A stretch of 49,722 nucleotides of DNA from DSCS01 sp035391585 (GCA_964574875.1 CAZNOX010000012.1:1-49722); one strand, 5' to 3'; shown: positions 24,932-33,477, counted from the first letter of the stretch. Translations and numbers: made by a program. Notes: generated by a model from the sequence alone, not told the origin.

Positions 24932-25396
24932 CTATTTCATCTTCGCGGACAGATCCATGAGCTCGATGAGAGACAGAGCGGCATCCCATCCCTTGTTGCC
25001 CATCTTTGTCCCGGCTCTCTCGATGGCCTGTTCCACGGTATCAGTGGTCAGGACGCCGAAGGCCACGGGAGTCTTCCCCTCCATGGCGATATGGGCGATG
25101 CCTTTGGAGACCTCCGAAGCGACATATTCGAAATGGGGTGTCCCTCCCCGGATGACTGTAGCCAGGCAGATGATCCCGTCATAGGCCCCTTTGTCAGCAA
25201 GCTTGCGTAACAGGTAGGGGATCTCAAAAGCTCCGGGGACAGGATAGACATCCATATCCTCGCTTTTCCCTCCGTGGCGGACAAAGCAGTCTTCCGCGCC
25301 TTCCAGCAGTTTTTTGTTGATAAAATCATTAAACCGGCCGATGATCACGGCCACCTTTTTCCTGTCCGCGTTTAAATGGCCTTCGATGATACGCAT
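24932..25396 (-). CDS. ribH: 6,7-dimethyl-8-ribityllumazine synthase
   Basis: RibH joins the pyrimidine made by RibD to the butanone phosphate made by the RibB part of RibBA. The 154-residue protein has the family motifs IIGRFNDFINKKLLEGA, PGAFEIPYL, ATVIRGGTPHFEYVASE and FGVLTTDTVEQAIERAGTK. The ATG at 25396 follows AAAGGGGG and is far better than an upstream in-frame ATG within ribBA. Confidence 0.95.
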   Translation of the reverse strand: MRIIEGHLNADRKKVAVIIGRFNDFINKKLLEGAEDCFVRHGGKSEDMDVYPVPGAFEIPYLLRKLADKGAYDGIICLATVIRGGTPHFEYVASEVSKGIAHIAMEGKTPVAFGVLTTDTVEQAIERAGTKMGNKGWDAALSLIELMDLSAKMK

Positions 25397-25412
25397 ACAA
25401 CCCCCTTTATTT

Positions 25413-26630
25413 TCATATTTCGTCGATGAGATGCCCCATCTTCTCTTTCTTCGTCTGCAGATACTTCCTGTTATACTCTGATATCTTACCATAAATCGGG
25501 ACACGTTCCACTACTTCCATCCCGTATCCTGATATGGCCACCATTTTTTTCGGGTTATTGGTGAGAAGACGGATCTTTTTCACACCCAGATCATGGAGGA
25601 TCTGGGCTCCGATCCCGTACTCTCTGAGATCCGGAGGAAAACCCAGGGCCACATTGGCCTCCACGGTGTCCATTCCTTTTTCCTGTAAATGGTAGGCGTG
25701 GATCTTGTTGATCAGCCCGATCCCCCGTCCCTCCTGGCGCAGATAGACGATGATCCCGCGGCCCTCACGCTCGATAAGCTCCATGGAGCGGTGCAGCTGG
25801 TCCCCGCATTCACATTTCAGGCTCCCCAGGGCATCTCCTGTAAGACACTCCGAATGGACCCGCACAAGGACCGGGCCGCCGTCACTCACATCCCCCTTGA
25901 CCAGGGCAATATGCTCTTTGCGGTCCAGCCGGTTTTCATACCCGTAGAGAGTGAATTTCCCGTATTCAGTGGGCATGTCAGCCGTGGCCTTGCGGACGAT
26001 GAAGGGTTCATGATCCAGGCGGTATTCGATGAGGTCTGCGATGGTGAGCAGAAGAAGCCCGTGCTTCCGGGCAAACGTCCTGAGCCCGGGAAGACGCATC
26101 ATGTGGCCGTCTTCCTCCATGATCTCACAGATGACCCCCGAGGGGTTCATTCCGGCCATGCGCATGAGGTCAACGGCCGCTTCCGTATGGCCCGCCCGTT
26201 CCAGGACACCCCCCTCTTTTGCTTTCAGGGGAAAGACATGCCCCGGTTTCACAATATCGGCAGGAGAGGCTTTGGGGTTGATGGCTGTCCGGATCGTCTT
26301 GGACCGGTCAAAAGCTGATATCCCCGTGGTCACCCCGTGCCGTGCTTCGATTGTCTCTGTGAAGGCGGTCTCGTGGCTGGATTCATTCACATCTGTCATC
26401 ATCTTCAGTCCCAGCCGTTTCACCTGTTCTGCTGTCAGGGAAAGGCAGATCAGCCCGCGGCCTTTAGCCGCCATAAAATTCACGGCTTCGGGGGAAGCCT
26501 TTTCGGCTGCCATGAGGAGGTCTCCTTCGTTCTCACGCTTTTCATCATCGACGACGATGATCATCTCACCCCGCCGCAGAGCCTCCAGAGCCTCATCCAC
26601 TGTACAGAACCCGCCGCTTTGATTCACCAT
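25413..26630 (-). CDS. ribBA: Bifunctional DHBP synthase / GTP cyclohydrolase II
   Basis: RibBA provides both precursors of riboflavin. The 405-residue protein has an N-terminal RibB domain (about 1-205; DDEKRENEGDL metal/acid loop, HTEAAVDL) and a C-terminal RibA domain (about 208-400) with zinc ligands in HSECLTGDALGSLKCECG and the RQEGRGIGL motif. Both halves look complete. Its start overlaps the ribE stop by seven bases. Confidence 0.96.
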   Translation of the reverse strand: MVNQSGGFCTVDEALEALRRGEMIIVVDDEKRENEGDLLMAAEKASPEAVNFMAAKGRGLICLSLTAEQVKRLGLKMMTDVNESSHETAFTETIEARHGVTTGISAFDRSKTIRTAINPKASPADIVKPGHVFPLKAKEGGVLERAGHTEAAVDLMRMAGMNPSGVICEIMEEDGHMMRLPGLRTFARKHGLLLLTIADLIEYRLDHEPFIVRKATADMPTEYGKFTLYGYENRLDRKEHIALVKGDVSDGGPVLVRVHSECLTGDALGSLKCECGDQLHRSMELIEREGRGIIVYLRQEGRGIGLINKIHAYHLQEKGMDTVEANVALGFPPDLREYGIGAQILHDLGVKKIRLLTNNPKKMVAISGYGMEVVERVPIYGKISEYNRKYLQTKKEKMGHLIDEI

Positions 26631-27265
26631 TCCTGTAACGCCTCCTCCAGGGACCGGGGCCCTTTTTTATTCTTGTCCGTCATCCCTTGTAATGACCTGT
26701 AGACATACTTTCCTATGATATCGTACTCCAGATGCAGGCGGTCTCCGGCCTTTTTCCCGTTGAGTGAAGTCTTTTCCCAGGTGTGCGGGATAATCCCCAC
26801 ACGGAAGGAGTCATACCCCACGTCCATCACGGTCAGGCTGATGCCGTCCAGGGCGATGGATCCCTTTTCGGTGACCAGGGGGCTCTGTTCAGGAGGAAAA
26901 GAGACAGTCAGGAGACGGCTCTCTCCCTGCTGCCTGATCTCTCTGATGACACCTGTCCCGTCGATATGGCCCTGGACAAAATGGCCGTCCAGGCGCCCTG
27001 CCGCAGAAAGAGCCCGCTCCATATTGATCTTTGAGCCCAGCGGCATCCCGCCGAAAAGAGTCCGGCGGACAGTCTCCTCCATGACCTCGAAACAGAGGGA
27101 TGTTTTTTTGATCTCCACCACCGTGAGACAGGCTCCGTTACACGCCACGGAATCTCCGGTCTTCAGATCCGGCCATACAAAAGCGGCGATCTCCAGGGTC
27201 AGGACCGTTCCCGAACAGCGCCGGGCTGTCAGGGTCCCCACCTGCTCAATGAGGCCTGTAAACAT
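26624..27265 (-). CDS. ribE: Riboflavin synthase, alpha chain
   Basis: The 213-residue protein begins with the hallmark MFTGLIEQVGTL and has two lumazine-binding repeats (about 1-95 and 96-195; KTGDSVACNGACLTV and FVQGHIDGTGVI are conserved). It dismutates two lumazines to riboflavin. It overlaps the ribD end by 20 bases and ribBA by seven, so translation is probably coupled. Confidence 0.95.
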   Translation of the reverse strand: MFTGLIEQVGTLTARRCSGTVLTLEIAAFVWPDLKTGDSVACNGACLTVVEIKKTSLCFEVMEETVRRTLFGGMPLGSKINMERALSAAGRLDGHFVQGHIDGTGVIREIRQQGESRLLTVSFPPEQSPLVTEKGSIALDGISLTVMDVGYDSFRVGIIPHTWEKTSLNGKKAGDRLHLEYDIIGKYVYRSLQGMTDKNKKGPRSLEEALQEW

Positions 27266-28322
27266 CGTGGCACATTCCTTTCAACATGATATCTTCTCCG
27301 ACCTTCCGCCAGACGGGGTTCATCAGCGGCCTGGCCAGAGCCATCTCAGGGGCCCCCCGCCCGCCTGCAGGCGAAAGCCCTCCTCCCAGGATCCTGGGAG
27401 CGATAAAAACGATGACTTCATCGGCGAGATCCGCTTCAAGCAAGGCATGGATCGTGTAAGATCCCCCCTCCACGAGAAGTGATGTGAGGCCTTCTTCCCA
27501 TAAAACGTCTGTAAAATCCGTACCGGAAAAAGCGGAACCCCCCGGAAGAGTATAATTTCGAAACCCCTTGATATCAAGATATTTTTCCTGTTCTGTGAGG
27601 ATGACCCCTTCCCCCTCAAAGACATGGAAGCCGGAAGAGGTGATCTCTCCCCGGGGATCAAAGATGACTTTTGCGGGCTGCCACCCTCCGGGGCAGAGTC
27701 GGGCCGTCAGCCTGGGATTATCCCGAAGCACTGTTCCCGCGCCCACCATGATCCCTTTGACGTTGTGCCGGATCCGGTGGACCTCCTCCCGGCTCTCTTC
27801 GCAGGATATCCATTTGGAGTCTCCGGCGCATGTGGCGATATAGCCGTCGGCGGTCATGGCATATTTCACGATGATATAGGGCTTTTGCAGGAGGATGTTT
27901 TTCAGGAAGATCCTGTTCAGCTCCCTGGCCTTCTTCTCCTGAAAACCGGCCCTCACTTCAAGGCCGGCGTTTTTCAGCTGCCTCAGCCCTCGTCCGGACA
28001 CAAGGGGATTGGGGTCTTTCATGGCGGCATAGACCGCACGGACACCTTTCCGGATGATGAGGTCCGTGCATGGGGGAGTCTTGCCGTGATGGCTGCAGGG
28101 CTCCAGGGTCACATAGAGTTCGCATCCCTCAGCCAGACGGTCGTCGATATCAAGGGCTTTCACTTCGGCATGAGCCTCACCAAAACGGCTGTGAAACCCC
28201 TCACCTACGATCTTTCCCTCTTTGACGGCGACAGCCCCCACATAGGGATTGGGCTGCACGGCAGCATCGGCAGAAGCTGCCAATTCCAGGGCGCGTATCA
28301 TGAACCGGGGATCATACGACAC
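27246..28322 (-). CDS. ribD: Riboflavin biosynthesis deaminase/reductase
   Basis: RibD deaminates and then reduces the GTP-derived pyrimidine. The 358-residue protein has an N-terminal cytidine-deaminase-like domain with zinc motifs HAEVKAL and EPCSHHGKTPPCTD, and a C-terminal dihydrofolate-reductase-like domain (about 145-350; KYAMTADGYIA, VEGG). I start it at the GTG at 28322 because AGGAGG lies seven bases before it; this overlaps the dGTPase gene by 11 bases. No FMN riboswitch can precede it here. Confidence 0.94.
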   Translation of the reverse strand: MSYDPRFMIRALELAASADAAVQPNPYVGAVAVKEGKIVGEGFHSRFGEAHAEVKALDIDDRLAEGCELYVTLEPCSHHGKTPPCTDLIIRKGVRAVYAAMKDPNPLVSGRGLRQLKNAGLEVRAGFQEKKARELNRIFLKNILLQKPYIIVKYAMTADGYIATCAGDSKWISCEESREEVHRIRHNVKGIMVGAGTVLRDNPRLTARLCPGGWQPAKVIFDPRGEITSSGFHVFEGEGVILTEQEKYLDIKGFRNYTLPGGSAFSGTDFTDVLWEEGLTSLLVEGGSYTIHALLEADLADEVIVFIAPRILGGGLSPAGGRGAPEMALARPLMNPVWRKVGEDIMLKGMCHDVYRPH

Positions 28323-29433
28323 CGGTGAGCCTCCTGAACTCCTCCAGGGCAAACCGGTCTGTCATCCCGGCGATGTAATCGGCGATGGCCCTTTCGGCAG
28401 AGGAGACCCCGATCTCCCGCCTGTAGCGCCCGGGCAGGATAGACGGATATTTGCTGTAGAGTGAAAAGAGGGTCTCGAGACACCCTTCTGCGCTGATCCT
28501 CATCCGTTCCACCCGGGGATGATTATAAAGATTGTCATAGAGATAGGCCTTCAGCTGCTGCCGCCTGGAGTCCATCCCGGGGCTGAACTTCACCACCCGG
28601 ATGTTTTTCGCCTTGATCTCGTCAAGGTCTTCCACATCCTCCTCCTCCATGGTTTTTACTGTCGTTTCCACGAGGTCGTTGATGAAAAAAGCGATGAGGG
28701 CGCTGATGGTGCGATATTTCAGGACCTTCCCCCGGAGCCCGGCCTCGCCGCGGCGGGCCTCTTCCATGGCATCGTTCCAGATGGCCACCTGCGTCAGGTC
28801 ATCCCACTCCAGAAGCCCCGACTCCAGGCCGTCATCAAGATCGTGGTTCAGGTAGGCGATCTCATCGGCATAATCGATGAGTTGGGCTTCCACCGTGGGG
28901 ACATGCCCCAGGTCGAAGAGATCCTCGAGGTCTTTCGTCGAGGGTTTGTCATAAGGGGTGGAGTGTTTGATGATCCCTTCCAGGGTCTCATAAGCGAGAT
29001 TCAGCCCCCGGAAGGCCCCGTAGCGCTCTTCCAGGTAAGTCACGATCCGGTAGCTCTGCCTGTTGTGCTCAAACCCCCCGTGTTCTTCCATGAGACGGTT
29101 GAGGACTTTTTCCCCGGTGTGGCCGAAAGGGGTATGCCCCAGGTCGTGAGCCAGTGCGATGGCTTCCACAAGCTCCATGTTGAGCCCCAGCCTTTTGGCC
29201 ATGCTCCTGGCGATCTGGGAGACCTCCATGGTATGAGTCAGCCGGGTCCTGTAGTAATCTCCCTCATGGTTGACAAAGACCTGCGTCTTGTACTCGAGTT
29301 TGCGGAACGCTTCGCAATGGATGATCCGGTCCCGGTCCCTCTCGTAGATGCCCCTTGTATCGTGAAATATTTCTTTATTCAGCCGTCCGCGGCTCTTCTC
29401 GTCTCTCATCGCATAATTTGCATATAATTCCAT
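28312..29433 (-). CDS. dgt: Deoxyguanosinetriphosphate triphosphohydrolase-like HD protein
   Basis: The 373-residue cytoplasmic protein belongs to the dGTPase branch of HD hydrolases: RDRDRIIHCEAFRKLEYKTQVF, then the metal motif RLTHTMEVSQIARSMA, AHDLGHTPFGHTGE and a later DYADEIAYLNHDLDD. It converts dNTPs to nucleosides plus tripolyphosphate. AAAGGAGG precedes the ATG. It is the promoter-proximal gene of the long operon that carries the riboflavin and sensory genes. Confidence 0.93.
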   Translation of the reverse strand: MELYANYAMRDEKSRGRLNKEIFHDTRGIYERDRDRIIHCEAFRKLEYKTQVFVNHEGDYYRTRLTHTMEVSQIARSMAKRLGLNMELVEAIALAHDLGHTPFGHTGEKVLNRLMEEHGGFEHNRQSYRIVTYLEERYGAFRGLNLAYETLEGIIKHSTPYDKPSTKDLEDLFDLGHVPTVEAQLIDYADEIAYLNHDLDDGLESGLLEWDDLTQVAIWNDAMEEARRGEAGLRGKVLKYRTISALIAFFINDLVETTVKTMEEEDVEDLDEIKAKNIRVVKFSPGMDSRRQQLKAYLYDNLYNHPRVERMRISAEGCLETLFSLYSKYPSILPGRYRREIGVSSAERAIADYIAGMTDRFALEEFRRLTGVV

Positions 29434-29450
29434 AGTTAGCCTCCTTTATC

Positions 29451-29479
29451 AGGATAACACACCCCCTCCTTTTTTGCAA
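29451..29479 (-). promoter_or_regulatory. Promoter of the dgt-rib-sensory operon
   Basis: TTGCAA (29474-29479), 17-base spacer and TATCCT (29451-29456) on the minus strand, about 18 bases before the dgt start. I saw no other promoter down to 17847 because the genes overlap or lie within 16 bases of each other. Confidence 0.6.
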
Positions 29480-29496
29480 TCATTTCTCGATTTTGC

Positions 29497-29524
29497 TTGA
29501 CATCGGGGTTTAACCGTATACCAT
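29497..29524 (+). promoter_or_regulatory. Promoter of gdhA
   Basis: A perfect TTGACA (29497-29502) and TACCAT (29519-29524) with a 16-base spacer, giving a leader of about 50 bases. The leader contains a small inverted repeat TCTTG-TTTCG-CAAGA (29542-29556) whose role is unknown. Confidence 0.65.
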
Positions 29525-29578
29525 TCTTTTAGCAAAAACGGTCTTGTTTCGCAAGATTTAACCTTTAAAGGAGGGTTT

Positions 29579-30925
29579 ATGAACGCTTATGTGAAACGTG
29601 TCGTGGAAAACCTGCACAGCAAGTACCCCTGGGAAAAAGAGTTCCTGCAGGCAGCTACTGAAGTTTTGGAATCTTTGAGCCCTGTGATGGACAAAGAACC
29701 CAAATACGAGAAGTACGGTATTCTGGAACGCATCGTCGAGCCTGAACGGACAATCATTTTCCGTGTGCCGTGGAAAGATGACAAAGGCAATCACAATGTC
29801 AACATCGGGTTCCGTGTTCAGTTCAACAGCGCCATCGGCCCCTACAAAGGCGGCCTCCGTTTTCACCCGTCTGTCAACCTGAGCATCCTGAAGTTCCTCG
29901 GTTTCGAGCAGATCTTTAAAAACAGCCTCACCGGCCTGCCCATGGGCGGAGGCAAAGGCGGGTCCGACTTTGACCCCCGCGGAAAATCCGACAACGAGAT
30001 CATGGCCTTCTGCCAGTCTTTCATGACAGAACTCTTCCGTCACGTGGGCAATGACACCGACGTTCCCGCCGGAGACATCGGCGTAGGCGGACGTGAGATC
30101 GGATACCTCTTCGGCCAGTATAAACGCCTGGCCAACGAGTTCACAGGCGTTCTCACCGGTAAAAACAGAAAATGGGGCGGCAGCCTCATCCGTCCCGAAG
30201 CCACCGGTTTCGGTGTCGTCTATTTCACCCAGGAAATGCTGAAGACCAAAAACGACTCTCTCAAAGGCAAGACCGTGGCCGTCTCCGGATTCGGCAATGT
30301 CGCCTGGGGCGCCGCGACCAAAGCCACAGAGCTGGGTGCTAAAGTCGTCACCATCTCCGGGCCTGACGGATATGTCTACGACAAGAACGGCATCTCCGGT
30401 GAAAAGATCGACTACCTCCTTGAGATGCGTGCTTCCGGCCGCGACAAGGCTCAGGATTTCGCCGACAAGTTCGGTGCTGAGTTCCACGCCGGGAAACGCC
30501 CCTGGGAAGTCAAAGTGGACATCGCCCTCCCCTGCGCCACACAGAACGAGCTGGACGGCAAAGATGCCGAGACCCTCGTCAAGAACGGCTGTATCTGCGT
30601 CACAGAAGGCTCCAACATGTCTTCCACTCCGGAAGCCATCGAAGTCTTCCTCAAGAACATGGACAAGATCATGTTCTCTCCCGGCAAAGCGTCGAATGCC
30701 GGCGGCGTAGCCACATCAGGGCTGGAGATGTCTCAGAACAGCATGCGTTACAGCTGGACAGAGGAAGAAGTGGATGCCAAACTGCATCAGATCATGATCA
30801 ATATCCACAACGCCTGTCTGGATGCTTCGGCCAAGTACAGCAAAAAAGGCAACTATGTGGACGGTGCCAATATCGCCGGTTTCCTCAAAGTCGCCGATTC
30901 CATGATCGAACAGGGCCTTGTTTGA
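29579..30925 (+). CDS. gdhA: Glutamate dehydrogenase, hexameric class
   Basis: GdhA interconverts glutamate with 2-oxoglutarate and ammonia. The 448-residue protein has the usual length and the motifs GPYKGGLRFHPSVN (substrate lysine), LPMGGGKGGSDFDPRGKSD (catalytic region) and the nucleotide-binding AVSGFGNVAWGAATKA. The coenzyme preference is not clear from sequence. AAAGGAGGG precedes the ATG. It is a single-gene transcript with its own promoter and a strong terminator; with HutH/HutU in the same window it may serve amino acid fermentation. Confidence 0.96.
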   Translation: MNAYVKRVVENLHSKYPWEKEFLQAATEVLESLSPVMDKEPKYEKYGILERIVEPERTIIFRVPWKDDKGNHNVNIGFRVQFNSAIGPYKGGLRFHPSVNLSILKFLGFEQIFKNSLTGLPMGGGKGGSDFDPRGKSDNEIMAFCQSFMTELFRHVGNDTDVPAGDIGVGGREIGYLFGQYKRLANEFTGVLTGKNRKWGGSLIRPEATGFGVVYFTQEMLKTKNDSLKGKTVAVSGFGNVAWGAATKATELGAKVVTISGPDGYVYDKNGISGEKIDYLLEMRASGRDKAQDFADKFGAEFHAGKRPWEVKVDIALPCATQNELDGKDAETLVKNGCICVTEGSNMSSTPEAIEVFLKNMDKIMFSPGKASNAGGVATSGLEMSQNSMRYSWTEEEVDAKLHQIMINIHNACLDASAKYSKKGNYVDGANIAGFLKVADSMIEQGLV

Positions 30926-30952
30926 TTCTTTAAACCGGGCTTATCATGACAG

Positions 30953-30981
30953 GGGCGGCCTTCGGGCCGCCCTTTTTTTTT
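30953..30981 (+). terminator. Intrinsic terminator of gdhA
   Basis: GGGCGGCC-TTCG-GGCCGCCC, a perfect eight-pair stem with a stable TTCG tetraloop, followed by nine T residues. Confidence 0.97.
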
Positions 30982-30982
30982 C

Positions 30983-31011
30983 TTGCTCCTTTGGCGTTAT
31001 GCACTTATAAT
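30983..31011 (+). promoter_or_regulatory. Promoter of the WtpA-like gene
   Basis: TTGCTC (30983-30988), 17-base spacer and perfect TATAAT (31006-31011). It starts immediately after the gdhA terminator and is covered by the ModE-like palindrome. Confidence 0.75.
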
Positions 31012-31024
31012 CATAACGCTAAAG
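30989..31024. promoter_or_regulatory. ModE-like operator (CGTTAT-N12-ATAACG)
   Basis: A 13-base inverted repeat (arms 30989-31001 and 31012-31024, one mismatch) surrounds the -10 box. Its core CGTTAT (30995-31000), 12 bases, ATAACG (31013-31018) has the same half-sites and the same spacing as I recall for the E. coli modA operator bound by the molybdate regulator ModE. A bound repressor would block the promoter. The downstream gene encodes a tungstate/molybdate-type binding protein, which strengthens the match. Confidence 0.7.
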
Positions 31025-31033
31025 GAGGTTACT

Positions 31034-32002
31034 ATGCGTAGAACATTATTGATTTTGTTTGCTGTGGCTCTGCTGTTCACAGCCTGTTCCCAGGCCGGAC
31101 GTGCTCCCAAAGAGGAGACTCTCGTGGTGATCCATGCGGGAAGCCTTTCTGTCCCCTTCGCTGAACTGGAAGCCGGGTTTGAAAAAGCCAACCCCGGAGT
31201 GGATGTTCTGAGAGAATCAGCAGGGAGCCGGAAATGCGCCCGGATGATTTCCGAACTGGGAAAAGAAGTAGACGTGTTCGGCAGTGCTGATTACTCTGTT
31301 ATCGAAAACCTGCTTTTCGATGAGTTCGCCACCTGGAACATCTCTTTTGTGACCAATGAGATGGCGATCATGTATTCTGACAAAAGCCTCTACCATGACG
31401 AGATCAACGGGGAGAACTGGATCGACATCCTTCTGCGCCCCGATGTCTCCGTGGGACGGAGCAACCCCAACGCCGACCCTTGCGGATACCGCGCTCTTCT
31501 GACCTGGCAGCTGGCCGAGCGTCACACCAACCGTCCCGGCCTTTATGAGAAACTGGTCAACAAGAAGAAGACCTTCATCCGCGACAAAGAGACTGATCTC
31601 ATCGCTCTCGTGGAAGCCGGGGAACTGGATTATCTCTTTATCTACCGTTCCGTGGCTCAGCAGCACAATGCTCCCCACGTGATCCTCGACGATGCGATCA
31701 ACCTGAAATCACCCGAATTTGCCGATTTCTATTCATTGGCAAAAGTGGACATTTCAGGAAAGAACCCCGGCGAGAAGATCACACAGACCGGGGCTCCCAT
31801 GATCTACGGGATCACCATTCCCAAGAATGCGCCTCATCCGAAGCTTGCTGAGAAGTTCCTTCTCTACCTCTTCTCCGAAGAGGGCGTCTCCATCATGGAG
31901 AAAAACGGCCAACCCTTTATCCGTCCTCCTTATATCACAGGAAACAGTGACGATGTCCCCAAGGCCATCAAGAAAGCCTTCTCAAAAATAGCTGCGGAAT
32001 AA
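31034..32002 (+). CDS. wtpA: WtpA/ModA-like tungstate/molybdate-binding lipoprotein
   Basis: The 322-residue protein is a periplasmic substrate-binding protein with a lipoprotein signal (lipobox FTAC, Cys18). Features of the WtpA branch include VIHAGSLSVPFAELEAGF after the lipobox, SAGSRKCARMISELGK, DVFGSADYSVIENLL and GRSNPNADPCGYRALL. WtpA delivers tungstate or molybdate to an ABC importer. No permease or ATPase gene follows; the gene is monocistronic between two terminators, so its partners are elsewhere. The start at 31034 has AAAGGAGG. Confidence 0.85.
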   Translation: MRRTLLILFAVALLFTACSQAGRAPKEETLVVIHAGSLSVPFAELEAGFEKANPGVDVLRESAGSRKCARMISELGKEVDVFGSADYSVIENLLFDEFATWNISFVTNEMAIMYSDKSLYHDEINGENWIDILLRPDVSVGRSNPNADPCGYRALLTWQLAERHTNRPGLYEKLVNKKKTFIRDKETDLIALVEAGELDYLFIYRSVAQQHNAPHVILDDAINLKSPEFADFYSLAKVDISGKNPGEKITQTGAPMIYGITIPKNAPHPKLAEKFLLYLFSEEGVSIMEKNGQPFIRPPYITGNSDDVPKAIKKAFSKIAAE

Positions 32003-32010
32003 GCGACCAA

Positions 32011-32038
32011 AAGAGCCGGCTCCCGCCGGCTCTTTTTT
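32011..32038. terminator. Bidirectional intrinsic terminator between wtpA and speE
   Basis: AAGAGCCGGC-TCCC-GCCGGCTCTT is a perfect stem followed by a T run on the plus strand and by CTTTTGG on the minus strand, so it can stop both converging transcripts. It lies about ten bases after the wtpA stop. Confidence 0.93.
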
Positions 32039-32060
32039 CTTTCCTTCACCATTGGGCTGT

Positions 32061-32903
32061 TCAGTCTTGATTAATGAGATCTTTGATGAAATTGGGCAGA
32101 GCAAAGGCCGCGGTATGGACCTCTCTGTTGTAATACTTCAGGGCCCTTTCAAAATCGGGGCTTGCCGCAGGAGTGCGGGGATCCCTTTTCTTGGATGCGA
32201 ACCCGAAGAGCCAGTGGCCGCTGGGATAGGTGGGGATGAACGCCTGGTAAAAGGCAAAAACGGGGAAGATCTTTTTGAGTTTACCCGAGATCCCCGTGAC
32301 CCATTCAGGGGAGTAGTGGGGATTCTCAGCCTGGTTGATGACGATCCCCTCATCACTGAGAATATTGAAACACGCCTGATAAAACGAAGTCCCGAAGAGT
32401 CCCTCTCCGGGGCCCACGGGATCGGTGGAATCGATGATGATGAGGTCATACGGCTCTCCGGTGTAGCCTTCAATATAGGCCACCCCGTCCCCGACCATGA
32501 GCCGGACCCGGGGATCCCGGTTACCCGAAGTGAGTGTGGGAAGGAACCGTTCTGAAAGCTCCACCACCGTTCCGTCGATCTCCACCCAGTCTATGGACCG
32601 GAGGTGTTCATAGCGTGTGAGTTCCCGGATCGTACCGCCGTCTCCGGCTCCGATCACAAGGACCCGCTGAATACCGGGATGGACCGCCATGGCCGGATGG
32701 ACGATCATTTCATGATAGATAAACTCATCCCGGGTGGTGAGCATGGTCACGTCGTCGATGACCATGACACGTCCGAAAAATGAGTTCTCAAAGATCATGA
32801 TCTCCTGAAAAGGGCTCTTCTCCTGACAGAGGATTTTTTCGATCCTGAATCCCAGTGACGCCTGATGCTGATAAGTGGACTCTTCTCTGAACCAGTCTCC
32901 CAT
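32061..32903 (-). CDS. speE: Spermidine synthase
   Basis: SpeE transfers the aminopropyl group of decarboxylated S-adenosylmethionine to putrescine. The 280-residue protein has the methyltransferase-like core with VIGAGDGGTIRELTRY, the acidic binding residue of WVEIDGTVVEL, DGVAYIE, and the catalytic DSTDPVGPGEGLF. Length and order match the bacterial enzyme. It lies 25 bases after speD, which supplies its co-substrate. Confidence 0.95.
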   Translation of the reverse strand: MGDWFREESTYQHQASLGFRIEKILCQEKSPFQEIMIFENSFFGRVMVIDDVTMLTTRDEFIYHEMIVHPAMAVHPGIQRVLVIGAGDGGTIRELTRYEHLRSIDWVEIDGTVVELSERFLPTLTSGNRDPRVRLMVGDGVAYIEGYTGEPYDLIIIDSTDPVGPGEGLFGTSFYQACFNILSDEGIVINQAENPHYSPEWVTGISGKLKKIFPVFAFYQAFIPTYPSGHWLFGFASKKRDPRTPAASPDFERALKYYNREVHTAAFALPNFIKDLINQD

Positions 32904-32928
32904 GCCTCTTCCTCTTTCCCTTCCGGGT

Positions 32929-33345
32929 TCAGACTCTGATCTTCCCCTGGGGTTTGTGAGTCAGCTGGACCTGTTCGATATGAGAATACTTCTTGACTTT
33001 TTCGACGATCCCCCGCGAGATCTCCTGGGTCTCTGTATGCTCTGCAGCAAAGACCTCTTTGAGATACTCGAACCCGACCCAGGGGTTGACATCGTCTCCG
33101 CAGGTAAAAATATCAATGGCAGCGTATTTGTATTCCGGCCAGGTATGGATGCTGAGGTGAGATTCCGATATCACCACGACCCCGCTGACTCCCCAGGGTT
33201 CGAATGTATGAAAATTCGTCCCGATGACCGTCGCCCCGGATATCCGTGCAGCCTCGGCCATGGCTGACTCGATGAAACTGACATTATTCATGACGCTTTC
33301 GCTGCAATTATAAAATTCCGCAAGGATATGTCTTCCCAGCCTCAT
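32929..33345 (-). CDS. speD: S-adenosylmethionine decarboxylase proenzyme (class 1B, SpeH-type)
   Basis: The 138-residue proenzyme makes the aminopropyl donor for spermidine. It self-cleaves before the serine of SESHLSIHTWPE, forming the pyruvoyl group; the downstream histidine and the CGDDVNP motif of the Thermotoga/Bacillus-type enzyme are present. It heads the speD-speE operon behind a consensus promoter and a structured leader of about 125 bases that may control it. Confidence 0.95.
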   Translation of the reverse strand: MRLGRHILAEFYNCSESVMNNVSFIESAMAEAARISGATVIGTNFHTFEPWGVSGVVVISESHLSIHTWPEYKYAAIDIFTCGDDVNPWVGFEYLKEVFAAEHTETQEISRGIVEKVKKYSHIEQVQLTHKPQGKIRV

Positions 33346-33355
33346 AGCAGCCTCC

Positions 33356-33377
33356 TTTCAATAGGGAGATATTGAAA
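33356..33377 (-). promoter_or_regulatory. Leader hairpin abutting the speD ribosome binding site
   Basis: In the speD leader TTTCAATA pairs perfectly with TATTGAAA (eight pairs) around the loop TCTCCC. The 3' arm supplies the AAA of AAAGGAGG, and GGAGG follows at once; the loop CTCC could itself pair with GGAGG. This placement suits control of translation. It matches no riboswitch class I recognise. Confidence 0.5.
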
Positions 33378-33477
33378 TGCAAGCCGTATGCCGCGGATAC
33401 CACCCGCACGGCAACCTCTTCTGTGTTGAACAGATCTCCAATACTTCCGATGGAAATATACGATGCCAAGCCGATTA

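Noticed and set aside
29558..30487. Open 309-codon frame on the minus strand opposite gdhA
   Set aside because: It is a frame shadow of the strongly conserved gdhA; the translation has no recognisable motif and no ribosome binding site.
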